A DNA stretch of 64,000 nt from Spizellomyces punctatus DAOM BR117 (Eukaryota > Chytridiomycota > Chytridiomycetes > Spizellomycetales > Spizellomycetaceae), in contig NW_015971537.1 in the NCBI RefSeq assembly GCF_000182565.1, positions 1,399,299 to 1,463,298 on the forward strand, in the 5' to 3' direction. How positions within the stretch are numbered: the first letter of the stretch is position 1; each line of letters starts with the position of its first letter. Under the pieces are notes generated by a model. That model saw only the letters and a program-made list of their open reading frames with translations. It did no database searches and had not been told where the DNA came from. The position numbers and the translations under genes were made by a program. Shown here in pieces: positions 24,333 through 35,700 of this stretch.

Positions 24333-26617
24333 ATGGCCGAGAGGAAAGTGCACTACCTTCCTTTGAAAGATATCGTGACACTCAAGGTAAGCCATGCGAT
24401 AAGGGTGCTGTGCGTATTGGGGGGGGGGGGGGGGGGAAGCTCCTTATTCAGGATTGGGCTGTAGGACGCGTCAAAAAGTTGGATAGTGGAGCCTCTCTGC
24501 ACCCTTTCTGACAGCCCTTTTGCAGAACATTTGCCCTCGTTAATGCGACGGCTCTTTCATGCATGAATACGGTCTCTGGAGCAGAGATCGTTCTGGACCG
24601 TGTCGCACGGCCCGTCATCGAGCTGTGTCATGCAGTCCTCGAATCCATCAACTCGGGCGAGGACTTGACAAAGAGAAGGGTAGCTACCGCTATGGAATCC
24701 TGCAAGTTTGCTTTGAGCTTGCCTCTTTGTCAGCCTACTCTCGCCGAGAGACTGAAACAGTTTAATGAAAGCTTTGAGGCTCAGAATGCGTTTTATGGTC
24801 AAGTTAATGATCATCTTGAGAGCGAGATACCACACACAAATGGTTCGACGAATCCTGCAATCCCAATCACTTTTTGCTCAAAAAAAGGCTTGCATCGATA
24901 CAAACACTTGCATCGCCGACCATCACATCTCAGATCGGGTCCATCTCCCGCAATGCAATCGCCGACGGGTATCACAGTCCTCAGTCCAGATATTCTTTAC
25001 ATGATTTTCCAGTACGTGGGGAACAGGCACACCGAGGACAAGAGTGCTTATATAAAGGGCCAAATGTACCTTCTTGAAGCAAGTCTGGCAAACCGTGCGT
25101 GGAACGCCACAGCTTCGGTCCTGTTATGGCGCAATCCAATGTTGAACGGCTTTCCCAGTCTTTTGAACTTTACACTGGCATTGCAGCTCAGCCGTAGTTT
25201 CAACCGGGAAGGACAGGCGATGGGTGATTGGGTCAGACGACTGGATATACCTGCCATACCATGCTGGAGCGTCGGTGGTCTCCCGTTGATGTCGAAACTG
25301 TTGACCTCACTAGGAACTTCATGTCCGAAGTTGGTAACATTGAAATTGGACAAGACGAGTGGCGGGATTGAAGTCCATTCGCTCAAGGCGATATTCAAGG
25401 CATGTGCCAAGCTCACAGCACTGAAATTTCACATGATTCTCGGCTCCAGAGAGCTTATCGTGATGCACCATGAGGAGGATGAAGGTGATGACTGGCCTGA
25501 TGACGATAGCGACCACGAGCAGAGAGGCAACGATGGAAATGGTCACATCGGAGATAAAACCGATGGGCATATACCGGCTGCGTGTACGATCCCAGAGATT
25601 CCAACTGAACTAGACTGTGCAGACGTACCCGTATCTGGAGTGTATCCTCTGGACGTCCGCGAGACCCTCCAAGCTGGTTTCGCAAGACTCCAGATTTGCG
25701 ATCTCGCAGGAATAACAAGTACCAGTCGTGACGCAACCCTCAACTTTCTCAACGTCGTCCAAGAAGGTCTCGGACCAAACCTAACAAGATGCCATCTCGG
25801 AGGCCTCGAAGCAGACCAGGCCCACATAACTCTGGACCACTGTGCAAAATTCCTCAACCACATTGCAATGTCCTGCACCAACCTCCAAGTTCTCCAGGTC
25901 CCCATCCGCCCGAGCACGTCCCTGGAGGACTACTCAAGCATGAGCACCGCTCTCACCGCCCTCTCGAAATCTGGCTCGCGTATCCACTCTCTATCCATCC
26001 GACATAATCTCCGGGAAGAATCCGAAGATGTCAATACCGAACATCGCGCCAAAATGTGCCTTGCCCAACTCCATAAATCCCTACCAAGGATATTCAGCGC
26101 CTTTCGACATCTCACAGAGCTCGATCTACAAGGCTTGCAACCCACCGACAAATTACTCCGCAAACTCTGCAAGCATGCCCCGAGGACACTTGACACTCTT
26201 TTGATGGACATTGACGCTATACCGCAACCCTCCATTATCCAATTCGTCCAAAAGCGCGGGGCACAGCTCCGAATGCTATCCTTACTCTCCATTCTGACAT
26301 TCCCCAATCACTACATCCTAAATGAAATAGCACGGCGCTGCACAAACCTGGTTGTCCTCGATCTCCGGCACAAGGGACCGGATGAAACGGTGACGAGCAT
26401 TGTTCAGGTGCCACTTCCCGCAGAATGGATCGCGAGCTTACGAACCATTTTACAGACGAGGATGACTTTGCAAAAATTGATTCTGAGTTGGGTGCCTAGG
26501 ACGGGTTACTCTGATACCGTCCTGGATCTTGCAATGGATTATCCAAATGTTGTCGTTTGGGATGCTTTCCCTATGAAGGCTTGTGACGCTCTTAATGTAG
26601 AGTACCCTGCCTGGTGA
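24333..26617 (+). CDS. F-box protein with leucine-rich repeats
   Basis: A 2.1-kb open frame runs to 26617. A short first exon (24333-24386, MAERKVHYLPLKDIVTLK) can be spliced in frame to 24515 by the acceptor CTGACAG, giving about 718 residues; without it the frame starts at ATG 24563 (684 residues). An F-box is visible at about residues 170-220: VLSPDILYMIFQYVG, then LLEASLANRAWNATASVLLWR. Leucine-rich stretches of LRR type follow (LVTLKLDK, LTALKFH, LQICDLAGI, LTELDLQGLQ, LVVLDLRH), ending at KACDALNVEYPAW. An acidic insert with EEDEGDDWPDDDSD sits between repeats. Expected role: substrate adaptor of an SCF ubiquitin ligase; the target is unknown. Confidence 0.75.
24419..24436. repeat. G18 homopolymer
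   Basis: Eighteen consecutive G inside the predicted first intron (24387-24514) of the F-box gene. G runs of this kind can form quadruplexes, and the count is likely variable. Confidence 0.9.
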
Positions 26618-27044
26618 CTAGTCCCTGAAAACCGTAGCAGTGCTCCTCATAGGGATTTCAGAAGCAGGATTTTGGTTTCTGGGGTGAACTGGGATACATG
26701 CTGACGAAGTAGAATTTGCACGAGGAGTAGCGTAGGTGTTTTGATAGTGATAGTATAAACTTCCACTCTTTCGTTGTTTAGCAAGCCTGTATCTACACAT
26801 GCTGAAATTACAATCTACCATAGAGTAGGCCAGATTTCCTGGTTGTTCCATTACACCCTGTGGTTGTCAGTTTTGCTTCCAAGAGCGATACGTTGTACCA
26901 ATCTATACATATGAGATTTTTAGATTAGGAAGGATACATCCTCAACGATTCTATGAAGGCCAGCTACACATTCCTCCACACACGCACACACACACACACT
27001 ACAATTCCCAATATCATCATCCCCAAAGGAAATGCGGCTCAGAT
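26618..27044. other. Intergenic 3' flank with CA microsatellite
   Basis: No gene supported. The region holds the 3' flanks of the convergent F-box and CDC10 genes. A CA repeat with one CG interruption lies at about 26976-26999. Confidence 0.5.
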
Positions 27045-28570
27045 CTATGCCGCAGATACCTGACTTGCGGTCATGGAACTGGTGTCCGGCCCAGATCTAT
27101 AGCTTCCCATCTGCGACGTGCTTTCCTTCAACGCGACCAATTGTTTGGTTCGGAACGCTTCGTAATGCACAGAGGCGGTCGTTTCGATCATGTCTTGGAG
27201 GTGGCTACGAGTGAGGAAGTTGCGGAGATGGACGAATTCGCAGTGACTTTCATTTTCCACTATAAAAAAAAGAGGCAAATGAGTAATTGTCCATAAAAGT
27301 ACTGTCAGTGTCTTGTCCTGAACTCACCGTCGATGATTCCCCAACGTGTCCTCCGCCCACGCACAGCCTTGCCATCAATGACCACATTCCTCTCAGATCC
27401 CACGATAGCGAATGGAATCATATCCTATGCGTGAAACATGGTCAGCACAAGTAGAACTGGCATAATCAAGGAACAAGCCACCTACTCTAATCATCTGTAC
27501 AGTTTGCCGCTCCACACGATCCGTGTCACTCAGGATCACATCCTCCTCAATGTCTATGTAGGGATAGCACCTGATGCCGTGAAACTCAATCTCTTCCTTT
27601 ATCCTTCGCTTGAAAGCAGTACGCTCTTCCATCGTCAATGAATCAGCTTTGGCAATTACAGGGATGACATTCGCCACTTCGGAGATCTTTTTCATAACTG
27701 TGATGTCAAGTGGAGTAAGGCTGAAGATACAGGTTAGAACAGCGATCTTTCGACCGAGAATTGACAGGATAAGACGTACGCATGGCCAGTGGGGGCAATG
27801 AAAAACAAGACAGCGTGAATGCGGGTGTCCGGAATACGCTTCTCACGTGCCGGCGTGAGTTCTTTGCGCAGGTAGGCTGAATACTGCTCTTTAATATACT
27901 TGATGATGGGATCCCAGCTGTAAATAAAGGAACGAGCACCTCGACGAATGAGCTTCTTTCCTGCTGGCAATTCGCGGCACTCGTCATCCTACCAGTTGTC
28001 GTTGTTCACTTGATCACCGTAGCCAGGTGTGTCTGTAATGGTTAGCTTCAGCTTCACGCCATTTTCTTCGATGACTAATGGACACCGCAAATCAGAATAT
28101 CAGTTATCAGAGAGCATGACTATCCTTCAGGCACACTGCTCACCATGCGATATGCTCTGGATGTCGACAGTCTGACGGAATGTATCAGCACGTTTGGGTG
28201 CGTTCGAATCCTTGAGATGAGCCGCGAAAAGGGTGTTCACGAGGGTACTCTTTCCCATCCCACTACGTCCTGTATAGCGTGTCAGCACAACCCTTACTGG
28301 AAGCGACAGAGATCTCCCAATTCATACCAACAACCATCACATTGAAGGCAAAGCCCCGCTTAAGCAGCTTGCGTTCGATTTGTTGTGTAATCGTGTCAAA
28401 ACCAACATATCCGGTCAAGGTAACCTGCAAACAAGCAAATCCGTAGAACGTCGCGTGAGTTCATCCACAGCATACATGTTGAGCCGCGGCTACACGAGCC
28501 CCAACAATCCAGCGCGAAGCGTTACCTTCTTTGGAGCATCAACTGCAGACGGAGGAACAGGGCTCGCCAT
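27045..28570 (-). CDS. CDC10: Septin, Cdc10 type
   Basis: Eight exons (28570-28526, 28424-28328, 28269-28144, 28074-27993, 27917-27780, 27720-27486, 27424-27328, 27259-27045) give 344 residues. The N-terminus is short, and [20 protein letters not shown] is the polybasic start typical of Cdc10. GTPase motifs: P-loop [10 protein letters not shown]3 DTPGYGD, G4 [15 protein letters not shown] is intact once the small intron in TG|CTGG is removed. The septin unique element PFAIVGSE precedes RRTRWGIID and ends in a hydrophilic tail with no long coiled coil, as expected for the Cdc10 class. It forms septin filaments at cytokinesis sites or the cell cortex. Divergent from the PPR gene. Confidence 0.96.
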
Positions 28571-28707
28571 ATTGAACTCTGCGAATATGAAATGCTGGGG
28601 AAGGCGGTGGGATGGCAGGAAATGTTCGTCGTGCCAAAATCACCGACGTGCCGTTCGTGGCCGCGTCGTTCAGGCCGTCGGTTTCACTGACAGTTGGGGA
28701 TAAAAGT

Positions 28708-28713
28708 CACGTG
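28708..28713. promoter_or_regulatory. CACGTG between CDC10 and the PPR gene
   Basis: GTCACGTGAT, the extended TCACGTGA Cbf1-type form, in the middle of the 296-bp divergent promoter. Confidence 0.5.
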
Positions 28714-28866
28714 ATCATTGGAAGGTTTTGCGATCGGCGAGCCGACGACGAGATCACACTCGACGAGCGGAATGACAACCGGATCGCTGTGAGGGCAAGG
28801 GCGATATTTAACATACAGGGTCGTCGGGGCGCTTGAATCGAGAACCTTACCCACAATTTGGCCGTG

Positions 28867-31250
28867 ATGTCTCTTCCCAAAGCACACCGTCTTCCGGCCT
28901 CATTAAGACGAGGTACCAGACTCTTTCCCAAATCGAAGGAGCAAGGGCCCGTTTCTGAGTCTCGGTCTGTATGTTCCTCCACCGCCTTTCAACCGGTCTT
29001 TTACCGTGATGTCATCCGAGTTCCTTTAAATCGCCGCACCTTTCCACTCTGGCGGCACCAAACCGTCGAGCGTACGATATTCCCCGCTGACCCAGCGCGT
29101 CTTGAAGAACAGGAGGCTAATTTCCAACGTAGAAAAGCAACGGCCTCTGAGCTGCAAAGATTACCAGGATGGGAAGTCATTTTTCAAACTCTGGAATCCA
29201 ATCAACCGTCTGTCGACGCAGTTGTGGCCGCAAAAGAAAGGACATTGCGACGGGCGAGACGACGAGAAAATGCTGGATATCTGGGTCCGGAGGAGGTTTG
29301 TCATATCCTTGACAGTATACCCAGTGTCGCCGAGCCTGTACTCATCGATATCATTGTGTGCAATAGGTTCTTTCAGCAATTTCATGTGCCATTGCTGACT
29401 TGCGGGGAAAATCGATTGATGAACAAAACGACTCCATATACCAGTTATATCTTAAAACAATCAAACGATTTCAACAATCTTCGGGAAACCTTCGACATCA
29501 CAATGCTGTGCTACCGGGAGCGATTACCAAAATCACAAAAGATTGCTGTAGATTAGGCAGGCTGGATTTGGCACAGACGGTCGTGGCACAATATATGCAA
29601 GACTTACAGGGCATTGAGAGATTGGAAGACTCTGAGAGACTATTGGCAGGACCGTTCAACGCACTAATTGAGGCTTATTATCGAGCTGGAAACCGGGAGA
29701 TGGGTCAGACGCGTAAGTGCAATAGGCATTGGCGTGGGAACATCGACAAGATTTCTAAATACCTTCGATGTGCAGTTTTACAGGAGATGCACAACACGGG
29801 CATCAGTCCCAACTCGCGAACTTATAGCATCCTAATCCGAGCATGTGAGCCTGAAGAGGTCGAAACAGCACTGCAAATCCTCCAAATGATCGCCAACACA
29901 CCAAATATGCGACCACGGCTGGCAACTCTGAATAAGGTACTTGACCTTTGTTTCACTGCAGGGGGAAAATATCGCCAGGAAGCGTCAAAAGTGTTTCAAT
30001 TGCTCCAACAAATCTATCCCATCAAACCTGGGTGTCGCACTGGCCCAAATTCAACCACTGCCTGCATACTGCTTAAGCAATGTCGGTCAGAGGCAGATAT
30101 CGAGTTGGTCTTCCGCGACGTTCAGAAATGGTCGCTAGTTCGGTCGTCTCGCATTCAAGCGAAGGTACTCCGTACTGCTTCACAAATTGCTGGGCCGACG
30201 AACGCCCTCTCGCAATGCTTGGATTGGGCCAATCGATATGCTGGTCTTGGAGTACCCTTATATCCCGAGTCCGCCAGAGTAGTTCTTCAGGCGTACACCG
30301 ACTCTGGTTCTGCAAGGGGAGGTTTGGATTTCGCCGAACGATTATCGCGGTTCACAATTCAGCCTCACGAAGACACTTTACTGGGTCTGCTCCGATCTGT
30401 TGGTCGCGATGCAGAACAAGGAGGCGTTGATCGTCGGGAGGAGGAAGTAGCGTGGCGCATATGGAATGGTTTAAAGGAGAGGTCACAAGCGCCAACTATA
30501 CGGACATTTGTGGAGCTTATTGATGCCATGGGAAGGGCTGGCGATATCCGAGGTCTATGGTATCTGTACCGATTGATGAAGTCAAAGGCGGAGGGCAAAG
30601 ACGTACCAGTTGTCCGTAAGACAGTCGAAGACGAGACGCCTGAAGCTGCCCTGCTAGCTCGAATAGATCCGAACGACACTCGGCTCAATCGTGCATTCGT
30701 ACGCGCCTTCGGGTCGCGCCTTGCGTCGGATCCCAAGTCTGCAGCGGCCGTGTTTGCGGCGGGTTCGAATGACGAGAGATCAGCCCTCGACTTACTACGA
30801 AGTGTCCGTGACCGGCGGCAGGCCCCACGCATATTGAATGATTTGCTTGGAGTTGCCGTAACTCGTGGTGCGCCCCTAACTACCGATGGCCTCGGCAAAG
30901 CGTTTGCACAAGTTATCGAACGGGCCCGAAAGCCCGAGTACAATGCCATGGCATTCAGTTCTGCTGAAGGGCTGGACAAGATTGGTGCTTGGAATTTGCG
31001 TGCGCAGGGTCCCAGACCCGAACGTCAGATTGAAGCAGCTCGCACGGCGGTTGTCAGAGCTGCGGCACACGGGGTCGCCGATGCGGCAGCTAGCGTCAGG
31101 AGCGGCGAGGATGTCTCACGGGCTCTTGGTGCTTTAGAGTCGTGGATAGATGGGCGTAGTGCGGAGGAAGGGATCGAGGATGTTCAACACGCGCTGGAGC
31201 GCTTGGAAGGGTGGACAAAGGACGTAACAAGGCAGCCGGCATCAGGATAG
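28867..31250 (+). CDS. Pentatricopeptide-repeat-type protein, probably mitochondrial
   Basis: Three exons (28867-29295, 29367-29712, 29776-31250) give 749 residues. The N-terminus is Arg/Ser rich with few acidic residues (SLPKAHRLPASLRRGTRLF), like a presequence. Several 35-residue helical repeats are visible: PFNALIEAYYRAG, then LLQEMHNTGISPNSRTYSIL, LATLNKVLDLCFTAGG, TIRTFVELIDAMGRAGDIRG. These fit PPR spacing (Y/F-x-x-L-I-x-A, then G-x-x-P-N/D). The second intron is a multiple of three, so the frame also reads through it; removal restores the LLQEM repeat. The C-terminal 150 residues are Ala/Arg rich with no recognised domain. Likely role: binding organelle RNA. Exact target unknown. Confidence 0.82.
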
Positions 31251-31374
31251 ACATCGCATCACCACCATCTTTACATTTTGTTGTTTTTCCTGCATTATTT
31301 TTATTTTATTTACTAACGGCCATTGTTGAACGGAGACTTTGATATTTGTCACGTGGTGATATAATCTGCCCATT

Positions 31375-31404
31375 TAGTGCGGAGCCAATGGGTATTGGCA
31401 CTAG
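31375..31404 (+). repeat. Left terminal inverted repeat
   Basis: Thirty bases starting TAGTGCGGAGCCAATG. It contains its own palindrome, GCCAAT..ATTGGC with a GGGT loop. It is the reverse complement of 32442-32471 with one mismatch. Confidence 0.8.
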
Positions 31405-31415
31405 CACCCGCACCA

Positions 31416-31464
31416 GGGATTGAACCGGCGACAACCGATTCGGAAAAGCTAACTAGCTAATCTA
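31416..31464 (-). other. tRNA-like Pol III A box / B box pair
   Basis: Read on the minus strand, 31464-31448 is TAGATTAGCTAGTTAGC, similar to a tRNA D-arm/A box. 31426-31416 is GGTTCAATCCC, a full match to the B-box consensus GGTTCRANYCC. The spacing of about 40-50 nt is that of tRNA genes. The T stem and acceptor stem do not pair properly, so this is not a functional tRNA; a tRNA-derived repeat head is more likely. Confidence 0.5.
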
Positions 31465-32145
31465 CGCTACGGCTGGAACACTCCTGCGGCTGAACACCTC
31501 TGGTCTACCGTGTCCATCCAACATTGATTGCACGATCGTTACCATATTGCAGGTGCTCAGTGTATCTCGATTCCAGTAACGCATTCCCAATGTCCAGGCT
31601 TGCTGCAAACAGTTAGGGTTGTGTGAAAGGGTGGTGGTGCATGGCTCAATGCGTGACAAGATGTCGACACAAGTACACCGTCCTCTCGTAGGTTCGGGCC
31701 ATGGAATCTACCGTACTGTAACTATCCTAACTACTGGGCAAGAGCTGGAGTGCTGTAGTAGAAGGTAACTCTATCCAGTGACTTAGGTGATACGGCAGTA
31801 CCTATGGCCTAGTCCGTCTGTACCTCAGTAGGACGGGTGCTAGTAATGGGATCCCGTGTTGGGATTAGTATACGGCTTTACGCCGTACTAAGAACTAACT
31901 GTCCGTCTTATATATCTGAGTTAATCCGTACTGTATTGTCATCTACAGTTCAGCTTATCTTTCTCCCGGGGGCCTGGGGCTCCCGTATTTATATCTGTCC
32001 TAAGACCTACAACTAGTCTGAAAAACCTTTTTACGGCTTGTAGTCCAGCATGGCCTGATCTACTAGGTCACCTGACCGTACTAGGTTATCCTGTCACGTG
32101 CAATACAATCATCTACACGCTAAGTTCTTCTACTAGACGTCCCTT

Positions 32146-32255
32146 TCACAGTTTGTCGAGTTTTTCAAGCTTTTGCTTTTTCTTTGGTGGCATGATGATA
32201 TCTGTGGGAAAAGATGAAAACCTGGGAAATGGGAAGAGAAGGCGGGTTTATATAG
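32146..32255 (-). pseudogene. TATA-preceded mini-ORF with nuclear-localisation-like start inside the element
   Basis: On the minus strand a TATATAAA box (32255-32248) lies about 55 bp before an ATG at 32193. The frame reads MPPKKKQKLEKLDKL and then stops at 32146. The basic cluster looks like a nuclear localisation signal at the start of a DNA-binding protein. The rest of any such gene is missing, so this may be the leftover 5' end of an element-encoded protein. Short and therefore uncertain. Confidence 0.35.
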
Positions 32256-32441
32256 AAATATGACAATGCGCACATTGGACCCCTGTGGCAACTGCAGAAT
32301 ATTCCTCTCATAGATGGCTGCAAAGGGATAGTAATTGCAATCCGTTCATTGCCGGTTTTTCAATGGTGGAGCATCTCTGTGGGCATAGTTCATTTGCCTA
32401 AATCGAGTAAAATTATGATTAAATTGGTTGGAATCTATGTA

Positions 32442-32471
32442 CTAGTGCCAATACCCATCGGCTCCGCACTA
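32442..32471 (-). repeat. Right terminal inverted repeat
   Basis: Inverted copy of 31375-31404, differing at one base (C for T in CCCATYGG). The last bases are GCACTA, and the next gene starts at about 32744. Confidence 0.8.
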
Positions 32472-32743
32472 TGGAACAGCGCGCACTGAAGCTGTCATTG
32501 TTCAGTAGATCACTGTAAATCATCGTTGCTCCGAGACGTATACAGGGGCTCAGGCGAAAAGGCTCTTGCAACAGCCTGTGGGGGTAGCATTTTCTGGCGC
32601 GAGGTACCCTGCTTGTTATCACTGAACTTACCATGTGAGCGACCTTAATGGGAACTGTTTTTTTATATCAGTTGTAACGAAGCGCTTGGCAGCTTTCCTA
32701 CCGTATAGCCCTCTGCTCTCACTTCACCGCCTTTGTCTAACAA

Positions 32744-35700
32744 ATGGAAAGAGCATTTGCAACGCCAGGACGACCATTCCTACATTCGCAGGGTTGGTAA
32801 CCTGTTTGAAGAGCGATCTTCTGGAGGCCCCATCTTAAAGTTTATACTTGATAGCACGGGGATCCAGCACTTCGCAGCCATGGGCTTCATCCATCGGTTC
32901 ATCTGCACAATCCTCCCACCCCAATGACCATCTAGGGAACAGTTCCTTGCCGGTTTCCTCTAACCGCCGAAGTGAGTACCTAGATATGGCTCCTTCATTC
33001 ATGATGCGGCTGTAAAAGTATGGGTCTTTTGCAGAAGTCCGTAGGCACTCTCGGCCACAAGTAGAAAGTGTTAGGGTAGGTACTTGAACTGAAAGACCCA
33101 TCTGTACCTCCGACTGAAAAATGCTCCAATTTTAGGATCCGAATTCACTGTATACATCTCTTCTTCAGCGAGCTGATGTGAGTACCTTTCATCTTTCTCG
33201 TTGCTTTTGGTGATAGGAGCCTTACGTGGAGGATTTCTTGACTCAATGCAGAATGTCATAAAGACCGCGCAAGGTAATGGCGCGAGATTGATGAGCTGCG
33301 ATCCTTACGGCCTGGCCAATCTTTCCAACACTTATAACAGGCGAAGAATACATTATCGGAGAAGATTATGTAAATTTTGCGACGATGCTCAAGGACAGCA
33401 ATGTGAAGGATCTTCTTTTTGAAAACGGACTGGTTGACCAATACCAAGCATATTGCCTCAATAAGTGCGTCATATCGCTTGGAAGGTTCTTGCTTGATTT
33501 TAAAAGACTGATACTGTACATTCATGGTAGAGTGAAAGAGCTACACGAGGTGGAGACGTCTGATCCGATTTTTAACGTCACTAAGGAGGCAATGGAACTG
33601 CGATGGTGGAAAATGGAGGCAAACACGTGGCAGCTGATAAAATTATTGCTCGAGTTCGTATCAATTTGACGAGTTCCTCAATCCATTTTGCCCTATCCCT
33701 AACCGACGAGGTTGCCAGACAGCGATTTCAAGCTGACGACTTGATGGAAGATCTCCCAACCGCCGATGAGAATGCCAGTGATAGCGCTCTAGTTGAAAAC
33801 TTCAACGATAGAGCATTTGGGGAGGTGACGGTAAAAGAGACTGCCGAAGGTCCTTTGGCCACGATCACCTAGTAAATATTTCTATCTCTGTTAACCTGTA
33901 CTAGGCCGTTCTGTCATGGTTGGAGGAAACCACACCGGGCGAGTTTCATCCTGTGGAGGTCCGACGAGGGTATTGGATGCATACTGTGAAGCACATCAAC
34001 GATACAAGGAGAGCCGGAAGGCGTCCACCAAACGATGACACGGTGACTGAAGCGGATCCAGATGCACCAATCCGCCAACATAAGCGATTGAAGGCAGAAG
34101 ATGCGGTCAGTATCAATGTTGAGACTTGTGATAACCATTAGACTCACAAATGGATGTAAAGGATTATGAGTCGACATTGCATCGTACAGCGTTCGAGTAC
34201 ATTAGACGCGGGCAAATTGAAGATGCGATGGATCTGTACCAGCAGTGCGACCAGCCTTGGCGAGCTGCCTCTCTACAGGGCGGATTTCTATGGAATGATC
34301 CAGAAAGGGGTAATTCTCAAGTTCTTAATGCATGAGCCTGTGACGCTAGAGTTAACGTCGATCCCTATACAGAAGGCGCCGAGAAAAAATTGGGCAATCA
34401 GAATCGCGATCTATGGAAAGCGGTCTGCTTTCAAATTGCTTCAAACGTGAGAGAGCAATTCGGTCAATATGAGTAACATAAGTTATAGCGCAGACTGAAA
34501 CGAGTCATACAGGAATCGTTCGATCCCTATGAGAGAGCAACTTATGCGATTCTTGCAGGCGATGTGCAAAATGTAAGGATGAATGGAGCATTCTGCGATG
34601 AGGTTCGCTTGAATTGCTCATCGTCGCTCGCGTTATAGGCTGCTCAAGTGTGCAAGCACTGGGAAGATCACTTGTGGATGCATTACCGTGCTCTCCAAGA
34701 CGGAATGGTTGACGAGGTGGATAAAGGTCTTTCCAAATGTCTCCGCTGCAACTGCCACTCAACCCGCTTTTTTACCCACCAGCGACTTCGATCTGTCCCT
34801 TTGCCAAATGAGCCGACAGATAAGGTGCAGATAGATGGTCCGATGGAGCCGCTAGAGCCTAGTGCAATTTTCGAGCACTTGGAGAAGAGCGACAATCAAC
34901 ATTTGAGGTATCAGTTGGGTCTATACCATAATTTGATGGACGTTACTGATCTCTGTTAGCAGAAGAGCCGCACAGGAACCATTTCACGTCGTGCAAAAGA
35001 GCATTATTTTAAACACTCTGAATAAGTTCCTTTCACATTTCCGGTCTCAGCTAAGCAATCCGAAGGGTGCCGACACCATAAGGTATTTATCTTCTCGGTT
35101 TTATGTGACAATTTACGGATAGTTTCAACTCACCCAATGATTCAAGTGCGGCACTGTCTCCGCACTTTTTGCGATTTGTGACACATTTCATAATTCTCCT
35201 GCGAGACCTTTCGGAGCCGGTTCCATCAGAAGATGCAGATTTCATAATAGAGAAGTACGTGGAAATGCTCACGGAGGCGCACAAGGTGAGATTCTGCTTC
35301 ATCGTCTATGCAGTATAAAATTTCTAACCATCCGATCACAGAATGACCTCATTGCCCAGTATGCATCATATCTTCCTAGTGGAACTCAAGTCGATCGCTA
35401 TGCATTGTTCTTGCAGAGTAAGGAGACTGAATTTGTCGCCCCCAGTCTTGCTCGGGATCGTCATCTAATTTTTGATACCTTATAGATGTACTTGAAGATC
35501 CCGAGCCGCTCAAGTACCTTGAATTGGCAGCAAGCAATGGCCTCGACTGCCAGCGCGTTGCGCAAGCTGCATTCCACCGTGCACTGCTGCAGGGCGTTCT
35601 CAAAGTAATCTGGGATTGCGATTCATTAGGCTTGCTTGAATACTCTCGCTCACACACGCTGTTCATTAGGAACCTGTAGTCACATCGTCCCCGGCTGACT

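Larger units (their letters stand above)
31375..32471. mobile_element. 1.1-kb non-autonomous element with 30-bp terminal inverted repeats
   Basis: The ends are inverted copies of each other: 31375-31404 and 32442-32471 match in 29 of 30 positions. Homology stops abruptly outside both ends, and both termini carry TA, consistent with TA target duplication of Tc1/mariner-like elements. The interior has no long frame. It holds a tRNA-like module next to the left end, several imperfect hairpins (for example around 31865-31891, TTAGTA/TACTAA with CGGC/GCCG) and a mini-gene on the minus strand near 32193. It sits between the PPR gene and NUP84/107. The alternative is two independent copies of one repeat tail in opposite orientation. 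Confidence 0.6.

Noticed and set aside
26976-26999. CA repeat as a possible regulatory tract
   Set aside because: Ordinary interrupted microsatellite in a convergent 3' region.
30365-30979. 204-codon minus-strand frame
   Set aside because: Antisense to the coding PPR exon, with Ser/Arg bias from reversed codons and no domain.
31416-31490. A genuine tRNA gene on the minus strand
   Set aside because: A and B boxes are good, but the acceptor and T stems do not pair, so no cloverleaf forms.
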